DNA of 64,000 bases from Acetobacter nitrogenifigens DSM 23921 = NBRC 105050 (GTDB lineage: Bacteria > Pseudomonadota > Alphaproteobacteria > Acetobacterales > Acetobacteraceae), in contig NZ_KE386853.1 of the NCBI RefSeq assembly GCF_000429165.1, forward strand, positions 75,694 through 139,693, given 5' to 3'. Under the pieces are notes generated by a model. That model saw only the letters and a program-made list of their open reading frames with translations. It searched no databases and was not told the origin of the DNA. Positions 8,668 through 18,184 of the stretch are shown here, one piece after another. Position numbers and translations under genes: made by a program. Every line of letters starts with the position of its first letter. Position 1 is the first letter of the stretch.

Positions 8668-9909
8668 ATGGCCGAAGCCGTTGTCGCTCTGAACGCCGGC
8701 TCATCGAATCTCAAATTCAGTGTCTATCCTGGTGGACAAAGTAGCGACCGCGCCTCTGAGGCCGCGTTCATGAGTGGGGCCGTCGAAGTTGACGGAAAGC
8801 GCGTTCGGCTGCGCGCAACAGGAAGCCGGGGAGAGACGCTTGCAGACGAGGCGCTGGGTGGGGAGTTAGATGGCGACCCCTCTCCGTCCGGTTGCTTCTC
8901 GGCGCAGACGTTAACGTCCCTCATTCACTGGATAGAGGCTCGCCTTGATGACGTTCGTCTGGTCGCAGCCGGGCATCGTATCGTGCATGGAGGCAGCCGA
9001 TATGTCGAACCGGTTCGCATAACACCCCAGATTCTGAAAGATCTGGAGGCGCTGACGCCATTCGATCCGCTGCATCAGCCGGCATCTCTGGCGCCTGTGC
9101 GCGTATTGGCGCATGAGCGGCCGAGAATTCCGCAAATCGCCTGTTTTGATACAAGCTTTCACAGTGGTATGCCTGATGTGGCGACCCGTTTTGCGCTTCC
9201 CCGCCGCTACAGAGACGCGGGGGTCCGGCGTTACGGATTTCATGGCCTTTCCTACGCTTATATCGCTCAACGTCTGCCGCAGATTGCACCCGACGTCGCG
9301 GAGGGCAGGGTGATCGTAGCGCATCTGGGCAGCGGCGCGAGTCTGTGCGCTATGCGAGAACGAAGGAGCGTGGAGACCACTATGGGGTTTTCTTCGCTCG
9401 ACGGCCTGATGATGGGCACGCGAACAGGGCTCATAGACCCGGGCGCACTCCTTTATATGCTCGGAACTGAACAGCGCAGCTACGAAGACCTCGTCGATAT
9501 CCTGTACCATCAGTCTGGTCTGCTCGGCGTTTCTGGTCTTTCGGCGGACATGCGCGCGTTACGGGCTGCGCAGGACTGCGAGCCGGCGCGGCAGGCGCTC
9601 GATCTTTTCGCCTACAGGATCGTGCAGGAAATCGGCGCATTGACGGCGACGCTTGGCGGTCTTGACGCGCTGGTGTTCACTGCGGGCGTTGGAGAACATG
9701 ATGTCGAGCTTCGTCAGGACGTCTGTCAGGCTCTGAACTGGCTCGGGGTCAAGCTCGACGACGCAGCGAACCGTGCGGGGAGGGGCGTCATCACGACTTC
9801 GGACAGTCGCGTCCGTGTTCTGGTGGAGCCGACTGATGAAGATGTCATGATCTTGCGCGCCGTGCGAGACCGTCTTCGTGACGGAGACCCGGTCGGCGCG
9901 GACCATTGA
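8668..9909 (+). CDS. ackA: Acetate kinase
   Basis: The 413-residue cytoplasmic enzyme transfers phosphate between acetyl phosphate and ADP. ASKHA-fold motifs are present: phosphate-1 segment LNAGSSNLKF at residues 8-17, the substrate-binding AGHRIVHGG, FDTSFH with the catalytic Asp, RYGFHGLSY, the GSGASLCA loop, and TPT-like PTDEDVMI at the C-terminus. The start ATG follows a strong GAGGGAGAG box. Next to phosphoketolase it would turn acetyl phosphate from sugar cleavage into acetate plus ATP. No phosphotransacetylase gene is seen here. xfp follows after 66 nt in the same direction. Confidence 0.97.
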   Translation: MAEAVVALNAGSSNLKFSVYPGGQSSDRASEAAFMSGAVEVDGKRVRLRATGSRGETLADEALGGELDGDPSPSGCFSAQTLTSLIHWIEARLDDVRLVAAGHRIVHGGSRYVEPVRITPQILKDLEALTPFDPLHQPASLAPVRVLAHERPRIPQIACFDTSFHSGMPDVATRFALPRRYRDAGVRRYGFHGLSYAYIAQRLPQIAPDVAEGRVIVAHLGSGASLCAMRERRSVETTMGFSSLDGLMMGTRTGLIDPGALLYMLGTEQRSYEDLVDILYHQSGLLGVSGLSADMRALRAAQDCEPARQALDLFAYRIVQEIGALTATLGGLDALVFTAGVGEHDVELRQDVCQALNWLGVKLDDAANRAGRGVITTSDSRVRVLVEPTDEDVMILRAVRDRLRDGDPVGADH

Positions 9910-9975
9910 AGAAAACAATCGAATCCGGCGCATTAAATCGCGACCGACGATAAAATGAATTCATAGGAGTCGACG

Positions 9976-12342
9976 ATGACAGAGACGCCGAAGACGCCGT
10001 TGAGCCGACAGGAACTCGATGTATTCGAAAGATGGTGGCGCGCCGCCAATTATCTGTCCGTCGGACAAATCTATCTTATGGCGAACCCGCTGCTTCGCGA
10101 GCGGCTGACGCTGGAACATACGAAACCGCGCCTGCTCGGGCATTGGGGAACCACTCCAGGGTTAAACTTTCTTTGGCTGCATCTAAGCAGAATCATACGG
10201 GAACAAAACCGGGATATTCTTTTCGTCGCAGGCCCCGGACATGGCGCGCCGGGCGTCGTAGCCAGTACCTATATGGAAGGCACGTATTCGGAATATTTCC
10301 CGGAGGTGACGCGGGACGAGGCGGGCATAGGTCGGCTGTTCAAGCAATTCTCGTTTCCGGGCGGCATCCCCAGCCACGCAGCCGCCACCACGCCGGGTTC
10401 AATCCATGAGGGTGGAGAACTGGGATACTCGTTGTCTCACGCTTATGGCGCGGCTTTCGATCATCCTGACCTTGTGGTCGCCTGCGTGATCGGAGACGGG
10501 GAGGCTGAAACCGGGCCGCTAGCGGCGTCCTGGCACTCCAACAAATTTCTCAACCCGACGCGCGATGGCGCCGTCCTGCCGATTCTTCATCTCAATGGCT
10601 ACAAGATCGCGAATCCTACGGTTCTGGCGCGTATTCCGAAAAACGAGCTTGAGGCCTTGCTGCGTGGATACGGCCACGCCCCGATTTTCGTCGAAGGCGA
10701 CGATCCTGAAACCATGCATCAGGCTATGGCGACGGCGATGGATCAGGCTTTCGCCGCCATTAGCGAGATCCAGAACGCAACCCGTGCCGGGGACGCTCCG
10801 TCTCGTCCGTGTTGGCCGATGATCGTTCTCCGTAGTCCGAAGGGCTGGACCGGACCGAAGACAGTCGACGGCCTGAAGACGGAAGGATTTTGGCGCGCAC
10901 ATCAGGTTCCTGTTGCGGATCTGGCCAAAGGCGATCACCTCGCGGTGCTCGACGACTGGCTGCGTTCCTACAAGCCTGAGGAACTGTTCGACGAGCAGGG
11001 CGGGCTGTGCGCGGATATCGCAGCACTCGCGCCAAAAGGCGAAAAGCGGATGAGCGCGTCGCCTTACGCCAACGGCGGCCTGTTGCGGCGACCTCTGCGC
11101 CTCCCAGACTACGCAATGCACGCGGTAGCTGTCAGCGGGCCGGGACAGGCGACGGCGGAGGCGACGCGCATTCTTGGCGGCTGGCTGCGAGACGTCATGG
11201 CGGCCAATCGGGACCAGGCCAATTTTCGCGTGTTGTCGCCGGATGAAAACAATTCGAACCGGTTGAACGCGGTGCTGGAGGTGACTGATCGCGCGTGGGA
11301 GGCGGTGCGATACGACTACGATGATCACCTGGCGCCCGATGGACGGGTCATGGAAATCCTGAGCGAGCACACTTGCCAGGGATGGCTTGAGGGCTACTTG
11401 TTGACCGGACGGCATGGTTTTTTTTCGTGCTACGAAGCGTTCATCCACATCGTTGATTCGATGGTGAACCAGCACGCGAAATGGCTGAAGACGTCTCGCG
11501 AGGTTCCGTGGCGGCAAACGATCTCTTCATTGAATTACCTGATCACCTCGCATGTCTGGCGACAGGATCACAATGGATTCAGTCATCAGGACCCGGGATT
11601 CCTGAACCACATCGCTACAAAAAAAGCGGATATCGCGCGCATATATCTGCCGCCTGACGCCAATACGTTGTTGCATGTCGCCGATCACTGTCTTCGCACT
11701 CGTGACGTCATCAACGTCATTGTCGCCGGAAAACAACCGGATTTGCAGTGGCTGGATATGGACGCAGCCATCAGCCATTGCAGCAAGGGTTTAGGCATAT
11801 GGGAATGGGCGAGCAATGATCGCGGCGAGGAGCCGGATGCGGTGATCGCCTGCGCGGGCGACGTTCCGACGCTTGAGGCGCTGGCCGCGGTGAAAATCCT
11901 GCGTGAACAGATGCCTGATCTGAAGCTGCGTTTTGTCAATGTCGTGGATCTGATGGCGTTGCAGTCCCCGGAGCAGCATCCTCACGGACTTCCTGGAGAG
12001 ACATTTGATGCACTGTTCACACTCGATAAGCCTGTGATTTTCGCCTTTCACGGCTATCCGTCTCTCATTCACACGCTGATCTACAAGCGTGCCAACGCCT
12101 CCAATTTTCATGTCCATGGGTATCGAGAGGAAGGCACTACAACCACTCCGTTCGATATGACGGTTCTCAATCATCTGGACAGATTTCATCTGGTCTCGAA
12201 CATTGTAAGACGTGTGCCACGTTTTGCGGCGCGCACGGCTTACGTTGAGCAGTCGGTCAGGGATAAGCTGGTGCAGCACACGCGGTACGTGCGCGAGCAC
12301 GGCAAGGATATGCCAGAGATCAGCGAATGGCGGTGGGAGTGA
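9976..12342 (+). CDS. xfp: Phosphoketolase (xylulose-5-phosphate/fructose-6-phosphate)
   Basis: This 788-residue thiamine-diphosphate enzyme cleaves xylulose 5-phosphate (and often fructose 6-phosphate) to acetyl phosphate and an aldose phosphate. The N-terminal domain carries [10 protein letters not shown], the GPGHGAPG loop, [15 protein letters not shown] and the ThDP/Mg motif GDGEAETGP followed by the conserved Asn ([10 protein letters not shown]). The central pyrimidine-binding region includes SPDENNSNR, and the C-terminal domain has FHGYPSLIH. The length matches the family (about 790-825). The start ATG has AGGAG 7 nt upstream. It forms a probable two-gene operon with ackA. Confidence 0.98.
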   Translation: MTETPKTPLSRQELDVFERWWRAANYLSVGQIYLMANPLLRERLTLEHTKPRLLGHWGTTPGLNFLWLHLSRIIREQNRDILFVAGPGHGAPGVVASTYMEGTYSEYFPEVTRDEAGIGRLFKQFSFPGGIPSHAAATTPGSIHEGGELGYSLSHAYGAAFDHPDLVVACVIGDGEAETGPLAASWHSNKFLNPTRDGAVLPILHLNGYKIANPTVLARIPKNELEALLRGYGHAPIFVEGDDPETMHQAMATAMDQAFAAISEIQNATRAGDAPSRPCWPMIVLRSPKGWTGPKTVDGLKTEGFWRAHQVPVADLAKGDHLAVLDDWLRSYKPEELFDEQGGLCADIAALAPKGEKRMSASPYANGGLLRRPLRLPDYAMHAVAVSGPGQATAEATRILGGWLRDVMAANRDQANFRVLSPDENNSNRLNAVLEVTDRAWEAVRYDYDDHLAPDGRVMEILSEHTCQGWLEGYLLTGRHGFFSCYEAFIHIVDSMVNQHAKWLKTSREVPWRQTISSLNYLITSHVWRQDHNGFSHQDPGFLNHIATKKADIARIYLPPDANTLLHVADHCLRTRDVINVIVAGKQPDLQWLDMDAAISHCSKGLGIWEWASNDRGEEPDAVIACAGDVPTLEALAAVKILREQMPDLKLRFVNVVDLMALQSPEQHPHGLPGETFDALFTLDKPVIFAFHGYPSLIHTLIYKRANASNFHVHGYREEGTTTTPFDMTVLNHLDRFHLVSNIVRRVPRFAARTAYVEQSVRDKLVQHTRYVREHGKDMPEISEWRWE

Positions 12343-12672
12343 TCCTGTAGGAAATACTCGGATCGAGTGAACCCATTCGGTCCGACTATGCCGGCCCGGA
12401 CAGAGAGTTCTGTCCGTGAGCTCGACACACTTCACTCTGGTAAGTCAACGCAATCGTGTCGGCTAATGCACGGTGCGCCATGACTATCCAGATGCTGACG
12501 GTCATGGCCGCACTTGCCGGGCATATTCTCGATTTGCTTGTGGGGCGTCCCCTCCGCCCCGGATTGTCGAGGTCGTTCCAGCCATGCATGCCGCGAGAGA
12601 TTATGCGGTGGACATTGACGAAAAACTTTCTCTGCGAGGGGCCTTTCGATCAGGGGCGTGGCCTAAATCCAA
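12343..12672. other. Intergenic region between xfp and the GT22-like gene
   Basis: This is a convergent gap of 330 nt. It holds the hairpin at 12397-12416. Short open frames on the plus strand (for example 12473-12682) lack a ribosome-binding site and recognisable motifs. Base composition shifts towards A+T beyond about 12660. Confidence 0.5.
12397..12416 (+). terminator. Hairpin downstream of xfp
   Basis: The 8-bp arms CGGACAGA and TCTGTCCG are perfect and enclose a 4-nt loop. The hairpin lies 55 nt after the xfp stop. There is no T run after it, so termination without Rho is uncertain. Confidence 0.45.
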
Positions 12673-14139
12673 CTATATGTGAGGCGATTCGAGCGTTTTT
12701 AGTTTTCGTGAAAACTGATCATAATCTGAAGTATTTTCGCAAGATTTTCCAGTTTTGTAGAGGCAAAACTGATCGTGGCACGAAACGATCTCGAAGTCTG
12801 GTTCAAATATGGAAATTGTTTTCTTTCCTATAAGATAATCATAGCGGCTTGCGTTGACGGCAACTTCCGCCGGTGTAGTGAAAAGATAAAGCGCCTTTCC
12901 CGAGCGCATATAGCTGTACCCGCCAAAAGCGCCCCAGGTCTTGTCGGAGTCGAGTATGGCAAGCCCGCACATGTCTTTCTTTTTGTTAGCTAAAATTTGC
13001 AATTTTACTGGATCGCTTTTTTCTTTCAGGTGAGGCGCAAATGTGGAGATAAAAACTGAGACGCAAATCAAAACTTCGGCGACGATCGCTCGCCGCAGGA
13101 CCTCACTTCCCTTGACGCGAAGCATATGCGCCAGGGACGTGGAGGCGCAAAGTATGAGCAATGGCGTCGCCGGGTATATGAATGATATTTCCTTGTGAGG
13201 AATAGTTGAGTGGTAAAAAATAAGGAATATCGCAGAGAGCAGTGGCGACCGCGCCGCCGCTGGCGTTCTTGAAATGAGAAAACACACGGGAACGGTGGCC
13301 GCTCCCCAGTAAGTTGTGATTTTATAAAGATAAAAAAATGGACTTCTGCATCCAAAAGTGTCGGCTACTCCCATAACGCTGTTGACGTAGTAATTATGGA
13401 AGACGGATTGAAAAGGGTAGGAGAGTGTCAATCCATCCACCAGACCGAGCAACGCGATTGGAGGAAGGAACCCCGACACAAGAGGAAAGAAGCTGCGCCG
13501 TAAACCGAGTTGCCATGTCGTAAGAGCAATTGCGAATAGCGCAGCAGGACCGAACTGAAATCGCACAGCGGTTGCAGTCCCGAGCAGCATGGACGATGTC
13601 GCCAGCAGGATAAAAACTCTTCGGCGGGATGCGTCTTTATAAAAAACAGCTGTTATGTTGGCGAGTATGACGCCGGTTGCGAGAAAATTTCCGCCGAGTG
13701 TTTCTCCAAGCGTTCGGAAACTGGCGCACGCGATGTCGGGCCATAATGCTCCGGCAACGCCGCATATCCAGAGCCCTCTTTGCTTATCCTGAAGCCACCC
13801 GTGCAGTAAAAACACTGCGGCGACCATAAGAGAGGCGATGGAAAATAGTATTCGCACGATTAGCGGAGATCGTGCGACGCCAAGCGCGTCTTCGACTTCT
13901 ATGATTTTGGAGATGGCGCCAGGGACAAGCCAGGAGCGTATGCCTTCGCGCCAATCCCACGTCGTCACGGCGTGGTGTCCGGCGCGCCGAAGCGCTGGCT
14001 CCAGATACTGGAAAATCTCATCCGCTCTTGCGCCGCCTGGGTAGAGAATGGCTAGCAATATCCGGATCATCAATGCGCTTGCGAGCAGGGTCAATGATAT
14101 AGGCAGCGAACGGATGTCAGAACGCCCGACACGAAACAT
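12673..14139 (-). CDS. GT22 (Alg9/PIG-B-like) membrane mannosyltransferase
   Basis: The polytopic protein has about 488 residues and some ten hydrophobic segments. It resembles the GT-C family GT22, which uses polyprenyl-phosphate sugars. Family marks seen: RADEIFQYLEPA early on (the usual form is HPDE-like, with the catalytic Asp in the first loop), then TTWDWREGIRSWLVPG, and later YPFQSVFHNYYVN and IPHKEISFIYPATPLL, matching the family's HKE-R-F motif. ATG 14139 is preferred over the TTG at 14160. Codons and surroundings are clearly more A+T-rich than the neighbours, hinting at separate ancestry. No lipid-sugar synthesis gene lies beside it. The donor and acceptor are unknown; mannose is only the family norm. 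Confidence 0.82.
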   Translation of the reverse strand: MFRVGRSDIRSLPISLTLLASALMIRILLAILYPGGARADEIFQYLEPALRRAGHHAVTTWDWREGIRSWLVPGAISKIIEVEDALGVARSPLIVRILFSIASLMVAAVFLLHGWLQDKQRGLWICGVAGALWPDIACASFRTLGETLGGNFLATGVILANITAVFYKDASRRRVFILLATSSMLLGTATAVRFQFGPAALFAIALTTWQLGLRRSFFPLVSGFLPPIALLGLVDGLTLSYPFQSVFHNYYVNSVMGVADTFGCRSPFFYLYKITTYWGAATVPVCFLISRTPAAARSPLLSAIFLIFYHSTIPHKEISFIYPATPLLILCASTSLAHMLRVKGSEVLRRAIVAEVLICVSVFISTFAPHLKEKSDPVKLQILANKKKDMCGLAILDSDKTWGAFGGYSYMRSGKALYLFTTPAEVAVNASRYDYLIGKKTISIFEPDFEIVSCHDQFCLYKTGKSCENTSDYDQFSRKLKTLESPHI

Positions 14140-14931
14140 ATTTGTGCTTTCACAAGGCAAAAGATTAGAAAAAATATCTTTGGAATCTTGAGATTTAGTA
14201 AATTGCTTTATCTAAACAGAAAAATGACAACATTCTGTCCGAAACATTAAAATTGTAACTAAGTGAAATATATATTTTTTAATGTATATTTTTATTTCCC
14301 CCGTACATTTCATGAATATTTTTGTATTTACCTGATAAAAAATAATGCCTGAGGAAGCGATTACGGCCATTCGATGTATGGGTGTGCGTGGTCGGCGGTA
14401 TGACGATTTTTGAAAATACACACTTGAATCCCTGACGGGTCTACTCGAGTGCGTCGCACCTCTCCCCAGGGCTGCCGCAATGTGTCCCTTTTGGAATGCC
14501 TATAACGCCGAAAGGGAAGTGGCGATTGCAGCGCAAACGTGGCTGCCGGGTCGATTAACCGCAGGACGAAAGCTCCAGCCGTGCGGATCGCCGCTCCGAT
14601 GATGGCACGACTGATCGTTAAACGGATGCTTTGGGCTCGTTCCAATTCATGAATTGGTCTGAAGTAACGTGCGCCTGTGCGCCGCTCGTTTTCCGTCGTC
14701 ATCACCGCACGGCGCGGCGCTACTGTAAAGTTTTTGGTGTATTATGTATCTGGTGCCGGGGGCCGAAATCGCTGCGACTAAGAGTTGTTTTCAATATAGG
14801 TCGCCCCGGTGCGTGCGCCGATGAGCATGACACAGTCGGTTCATAGCAGACAGCCCGCGCTGCGTTTTGGGTGACTGCATGATCGCCATAGTTACGATCA
14901 AAGCTCACGTTACTTTAGATAAGGAAATTTT
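14140..14931. other. Long gene-poor region between the GT22-like gene and tRNA-Gln
   Basis: About 790 nt hold no convincing gene. 14160-14350 is strongly A+T-rich (runs such as ATATATATTTTTTAATG) and would contain the promoter of the minus-strand GT22-like gene. 14360-14900 returns to mixed composition. It contains one weak minus-strand frame (14361-14702, listed separately) and no recognisable transposase fragment or RNA gene. Confidence 0.5.
14361..14702 (-). CDS. Small hypothetical protein, doubtful
   Basis: This frame has 113 codons from ATG 14702 (a GTG at 14705 directly precedes it). The N-terminal half has an Arg/Glu-rich start followed by a plausible amphipathic helix (SIRLTISRAIIGAAIRTAG), and the rest is Arg-rich without motifs. 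No Shine-Dalgarno box is visible upstream. It is listed because it is the only frame of this size in a 790-nt gap. It could equally be chance. No function can be proposed. Confidence 0.2.
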   Translation of the reverse strand: MTTENERRTGARYFRPIHELERAQSIRLTISRAIIGAAIRTAGAFVLRLIDPAATFALQSPLPFRRYRHSKRDTLRQPWGEVRRTRVDPSGIQVCIFKNRHTADHAHPYIEWP

Positions 14932-15005
14932 TGGCTGGGGGACCTGGATTCGAACCAGGGCTGACCGGGTCAGAGCCGGTAGTTCTACCGCTAAACTATC
15001 CCCCA
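14932..15005 (-). tRNA. tRNA-Gln (anticodon CTG)
   Basis: The 74-nt gene reads on the minus strand from TGGGGGATAG to an encoded CCA end. The acceptor stem TGGGGGA pairs with TCCCCCA. The anticodon stem ACCGG/CCGGT holds the loop CTCTGAC, giving anticodon CTG. The T arm contains GGTTCGAATCC. The unpaired-type 5' T and G discriminator agree with bacterial tRNA-Gln. Its 3' end faces the A+T-rich GT22 patch, but no second copy of the tRNA end was found there. Confidence 0.97.
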
Positions 15006-15185
15006 AGCGGGTCAAACATTAGGGCGCTCAAGGCTCCCCGTTCGACGAGGAGGCTCGTAGCACCCCAAAATCTATTCCGCAACCCCCGACTATGTGCGTT
15101 TGTAAGAGAGCGGAAATTTTCCCTTGCGGAGCATCTTCGTTTCTTGAAATATTATTTTAGATTACGTCGTTCAGAGGACCAGGCG

Positions 15186-16364
15186 ATGGAGCAGTCCGAC
15201 GCCAGGCTCCATAGCCAGGCGCCAGTTTCAGAATTTCCCCGCGGGCGCGCCGAAAGCCGTCATTGTTCGGGTCGGCGCGAGGACGGCACGACCGAGGGCG
15301 TGTTCGCTGCTATCGATCTGGGGACTAATAACTGCCGACTTATGATCGCAGCCCGGACCAACGCTGGCTTCAGCGTGCTCGACAGTTACAGCCGCATGGT
15401 TCGGCTCGGTGAGGGGCTCCAGAAGTCGGGCGAATTGACCGAGGAGGCGATGGGCCGCACGGTCGAGGCCGTGCGCGCCTGCGCGGTGCGCATCGAGAAA
15501 CGACGTCCCGCCCTGGTTCGCGCCGTAGCGACGGAGGCATGCAGGCGCGCCACCAATGGCCGTGCTTTCATCGACAGGATCAGGCGCGAAACCGGCGTTG
15601 TGATCGATATCATATCGAGCCGCGAGGAAGCCGCACTTGCGGTCGAAAGCTGCGCGAGCCTTTTGTTGCAGGCTAGGGGCGGGCAGGGTGAGATAGCCGT
15701 TGTGCCTGCCGCCAATCGCGGCCTGTTACTGGATATCGGCGGGGGCTCGACGGAGATCGCCTGGGTCCGTCTCGACCCCGAACGCCGGACCCACGAGGTG
15801 ATCGGTTACGTCAGCATCCCCGCTGGCGTGATCACCCTGTCCGAAAAATTTTCCCGCCGCCGGCCCGGCGTCTATCGGGCGATGGTTTCATATGTGCGGA
15901 AATATCTGGAAAATTTTGAGGCGGTACATCGCATTCGCGGCGAGTTGCAGCGTGGCAACGTTAGAATGGTCGGCACAAGCGGTACGGTGACGACGCTGGC
16001 TTGCCTCGATCTCGATTTGGCGCGCTATACGCGCTGGGCTGTTGATGGGCATTACCTCGATCGTCAGGCTTCGCAGAAAGCGATTTCTCGTCTGCATCGG
16101 ATGGGGATATCAGGCATGCGGGCGCATCCATGCATTGGCCCCGAACGGGCGGCCTATGTCATGCCGGGTTGCGCTATCTTTGACGCAGTTCAATCGATGT
16201 GGCCTGGCGGCGTCATCGTCGCTGATCGCGGTCTGCGGGACGGCATGCTAATACGCATGATGAAGGGGGCGGCCCAGGCGACCATACGTCGGAACGGCCC
16301 CGATCGCGCCACGCCGGCTGACGTGAGCGCCACCTCTGGCAGGGAAACGTTGTTTTCGATCTGA
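15186..16364 (+). CDS. ppx: Ppx/GppA family exopolyphosphatase or guanosine pentaphosphate phosphatase
   Basis: The ASKHA-fold phosphatase of about 392 residues acts on polyphosphate or pppGpp; the two activities cannot be told apart from sequence. The phosphate-1 loop AAIDLGTNNCRLMI lies near residue 42, the catalytic Glu region follows (VATEACRRATNG, SSREEAAL), and phosphate-2 is LDIGGGSTEI. The family's C-terminal HD extension is absent, giving the short form. The start ATG 15186 follows GAGGACCAGG. The frame stays open far upstream, but that part is only the tRNA read in the sense of the opposite strand. The stop overlaps the rlmE start by 1 nt (TGATG), so the two are coupled. Confidence 0.9.
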   Translation: MEQSDARLHSQAPVSEFPRGRAESRHCSGRREDGTTEGVFAAIDLGTNNCRLMIAARTNAGFSVLDSYSRMVRLGEGLQKSGELTEEAMGRTVEAVRACAVRIEKRRPALVRAVATEACRRATNGRAFIDRIRRETGVVIDIISSREEAALAVESCASLLLQARGGQGEIAVVPAANRGLLLDIGGGSTEIAWVRLDPERRTHEVIGYVSIPAGVITLSEKFSRRRPGVYRAMVSYVRKYLENFEAVHRIRGELQRGNVRMVGTSGTVTTLACLDLDLARYTRWAVDGHYLDRQASQKAISRLHRMGISGMRAHPCIGPERAAYVMPGCAIFDAVQSMWPGGVIVADRGLRDGMLIRMMKGAAQATIRRNGPDRATPADVSATSGRETLFSI

Positions 16365-17185
16365 TGTCCAAATCTTCTTCTGATGGCGAAACGCCCACCG
16401 ACCGCAACCCCGGTCGAAAAAGCGATGTTCGCAAGGCCGCTCAGGCGCGTGTGCCGGGCCGGGGGCAGACGCGCAAGGCTGCGCCGGGCGCGCGCGACGG
16501 CGCCGCCGATGGCGCTGCCCCGACCAGCCTGCGCACGAAATCGGTGTCGCTCAAGAAAACCCGAGGCAAGACGACGGCCCAGCAGCGTTGGCTGGCGCGT
16601 CAGCTCAACGACCCGTACGTGCAGGCCGCACAGAAACAGGGATGGCGGTCGCGCGCGGCGTTCAAGCTGATCGAACTTGACGATCGTTTTCACCTGATCA
16701 AGCCGGGGCAACGCGTGCTCGACCTTGGCGCGGCGCCTGGTGGATGGACGCAGGTAGCTGTCAAACGCGGCGCCGCGCGGGTCGTCGGCGTCGATCTTCT
16801 CCCTGTCGAGCCGGTGGCCGGGGCGGAGATCGTCGAGGGCGATTTTACCGATCCGGACCTGCCCGCTCGTCTGATCGAGATGCTGGGCGGCAAGCCGAAT
16901 GTCGTGCTCTCGGACATGGCGCCGAATACGACCGGCCATGCGCCGACGGACCATCTACGGATTATTGGGCTGGCCGAAAGCGCGCTGGATTTTGCGATCG
17001 AGGTGCTCGCGGATGGCGGTTCGTTCGTCGCGAAGGTGTTTCAGGGTGGTTCCGAAAAGCAGATGCTGGAGCCGATGAAGAAGTTGTTCGAGTCAGTGCG
17101 CCATGCGAAGCCCCCAGCCAGTCGCAAAGATTCGAGCGAGCTTTATGTGGTCGCGACCGGGTTCAGGCCGAACCGGGGCGCCTGA
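16364..17185 (+). CDS. rlmE: 23S rRNA 2'-O-methyltransferase RlmE (FtsJ/RrmJ)
   Basis: The 273-residue SAM-dependent enzyme methylates U2552 of 23S rRNA on the large subunit. The Rossmann core starts with VLDLGAAPGGWTQVA. The K-D-K-E catalytic tetrad is visible: K in SRAAFKL, D in LSDMAPN, K in FVAKVFQGG and E in SSELYVVA. A basic, low-complexity extension of about 60 residues precedes the core and is probably disordered RNA-binding sequence. The gene overlaps ppx by one base. Confidence 0.95.
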   Translation: MSKSSSDGETPTDRNPGRKSDVRKAAQARVPGRGQTRKAAPGARDGAADGAAPTSLRTKSVSLKKTRGKTTAQQRWLARQLNDPYVQAAQKQGWRSRAAFKLIELDDRFHLIKPGQRVLDLGAAPGGWTQVAVKRGAARVVGVDLLPVEPVAGAEIVEGDFTDPDLPARLIEMLGGKPNVVLSDMAPNTTGHAPTDHLRIIGLAESALDFAIEVLADGGSFVAKVFQGGSEKQMLEPMKKLFESVRHAKPPASRKDSSELYVVATGFRPNRGA

Positions 17186-17215
17186 AGCGCCACCCGGCGA
17201 TCGCGGCAGACGGCG

Positions 17216-18184
17216 TTATGCGACCTGATTGATCAAACTCTCGCCCAGTGCGATGCGTCGCGCATTCTCGCGCAGGAGGTGCGCGACGCGCGCCTCGTAT
17301 TCCGTCGTATCGCCAGCGCCGTGCGGAGAAATCATCACGTTCGGCATGTCCCAGAGCGGAGAGTCGCCCGGCAGCGGTTCGCGCTCGAACGTATCGAGGC
17401 CGGCTCCCGCGATTTTTCCCTGAACGAGAGCGGCGATCAGGTCTGCTTCAACGATGATCTGCCCGCGCGCGACGTTGATCACGATGGCGCTCGGTTTCAT
17501 CCTGTCCAGCACGGCTGCGTTCAACATTCCGATGGTCTCCGGCGTCGCAGGACAGGTCAGCAGCACATAATCAGCGCTGCTCGCTGCGTCGGCGAAGCGC
17601 TCGTGCGGCTCCACGCTGACATCCAGATCCGTTGGCGCTGCGGCGTTCTGTCGGACCACGGTCACGCGCATGCCGAAGGCCAGACACAGGGCGGCGAGAC
17701 GCGAACCGATAGCGCCAAAACCGACGATCACCGCGTGGGCTCCGTCCAGTTCCCGCCGTCGTAACGCTCGATCCGCCGACAGGCGCCGCCATTGATGCGC
17801 CCGTTGCGCGTCACGATCGGCGGCGAGCTGACGGGACAGATTGAGCGTCAGGCCGATCGCATGTTCGGCCACCGCGGCGGCGTTGACTCCGCGGGCGCTG
17901 CACAGCGCAACGCCACGTTCTCTGAAATCGTCGAGATCGTATTGATTCACGCCGGAACTGATCGATTGCAGCAGCTTGAGCTGTGGAGCCAGCGCCAGAA
18001 AACGCCGTTCCCACAGCGTCACGGTCACAAGAATTTCCGCATCCGGAAGGTGTTCGAGCAACTCGGTCTTGTTGGAGACCTGCACGCAGGAAGGTGGGTT
18101 TTCCCAGGTTTCCACGATGGATTTTATGTCGAAAAACGGATGAGCGATGACAATCTTCGGTTTGCCTTCAGCCCATAACGACAT
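17216..18184 (-). CDS. D-2-hydroxyacid dehydrogenase (NAD-dependent)
   Basis: The 322-residue cytoplasmic enzyme reduces 2-keto acids such as glyoxylate, hydroxypyruvate or related substrates; the exact one is unknown. The nucleotide-binding fold has VIVGFGAIGSRLA. The catalytic Arg, Glu and His are in INVARGQI, FEREPLPG and ISPHGAGDTT. The N-terminal half has the usual SISSGVNQYD substrate-loop region. The start ATG 18184 has AGGAGAG 5 nt upstream. It converges with rlmE and stands alone. No partner suggests a pathway. Confidence 0.92.
   Translation of the reverse strand: MSLWAEGKPKIVIAHPFFDIKSIVETWENPPSCVQVSNKTELLEHLPDAEILVTVTLWERRFLALAPQLKLLQSISSGVNQYDLDDFRERGVALCSARGVNAAAVAEHAIGLTLNLSRQLAADRDAQRAHQWRRLSADRALRRRELDGAHAVIVGFGAIGSRLAALCLAFGMRVTVVRQNAAAPTDLDVSVEPHERFADAASSADYVLLTCPATPETIGMLNAAVLDRMKPSAIVINVARGQIIVEADLIAALVQGKIAGAGLDTFEREPLPGDSPLWDMPNVMISPHGAGDTTEYEARVAHLLRENARRIALGESLINQVA

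Noticed and set aside
12473-12682. 69-codon plus-strand frame after xfp
   Set aside because: No ribosome-binding site, no motif, and it runs into the 3' end of the opposite gene. The tail looks slightly protein-like, but that is not enough.
12343-15005. Genomic island flanked by tRNA-Gln repeats
   Set aside because: No copy of the tRNA 3' end was found on the far side, and no integrase or recombinase frame. Kept only as a weak observation on base composition.
14931-15185. N-terminal extension of the ppx frame
   Set aside because: The extension is the tRNA-Gln gene and its flank translated on the other strand. Only ATG 15186 has a ribosome-binding site.
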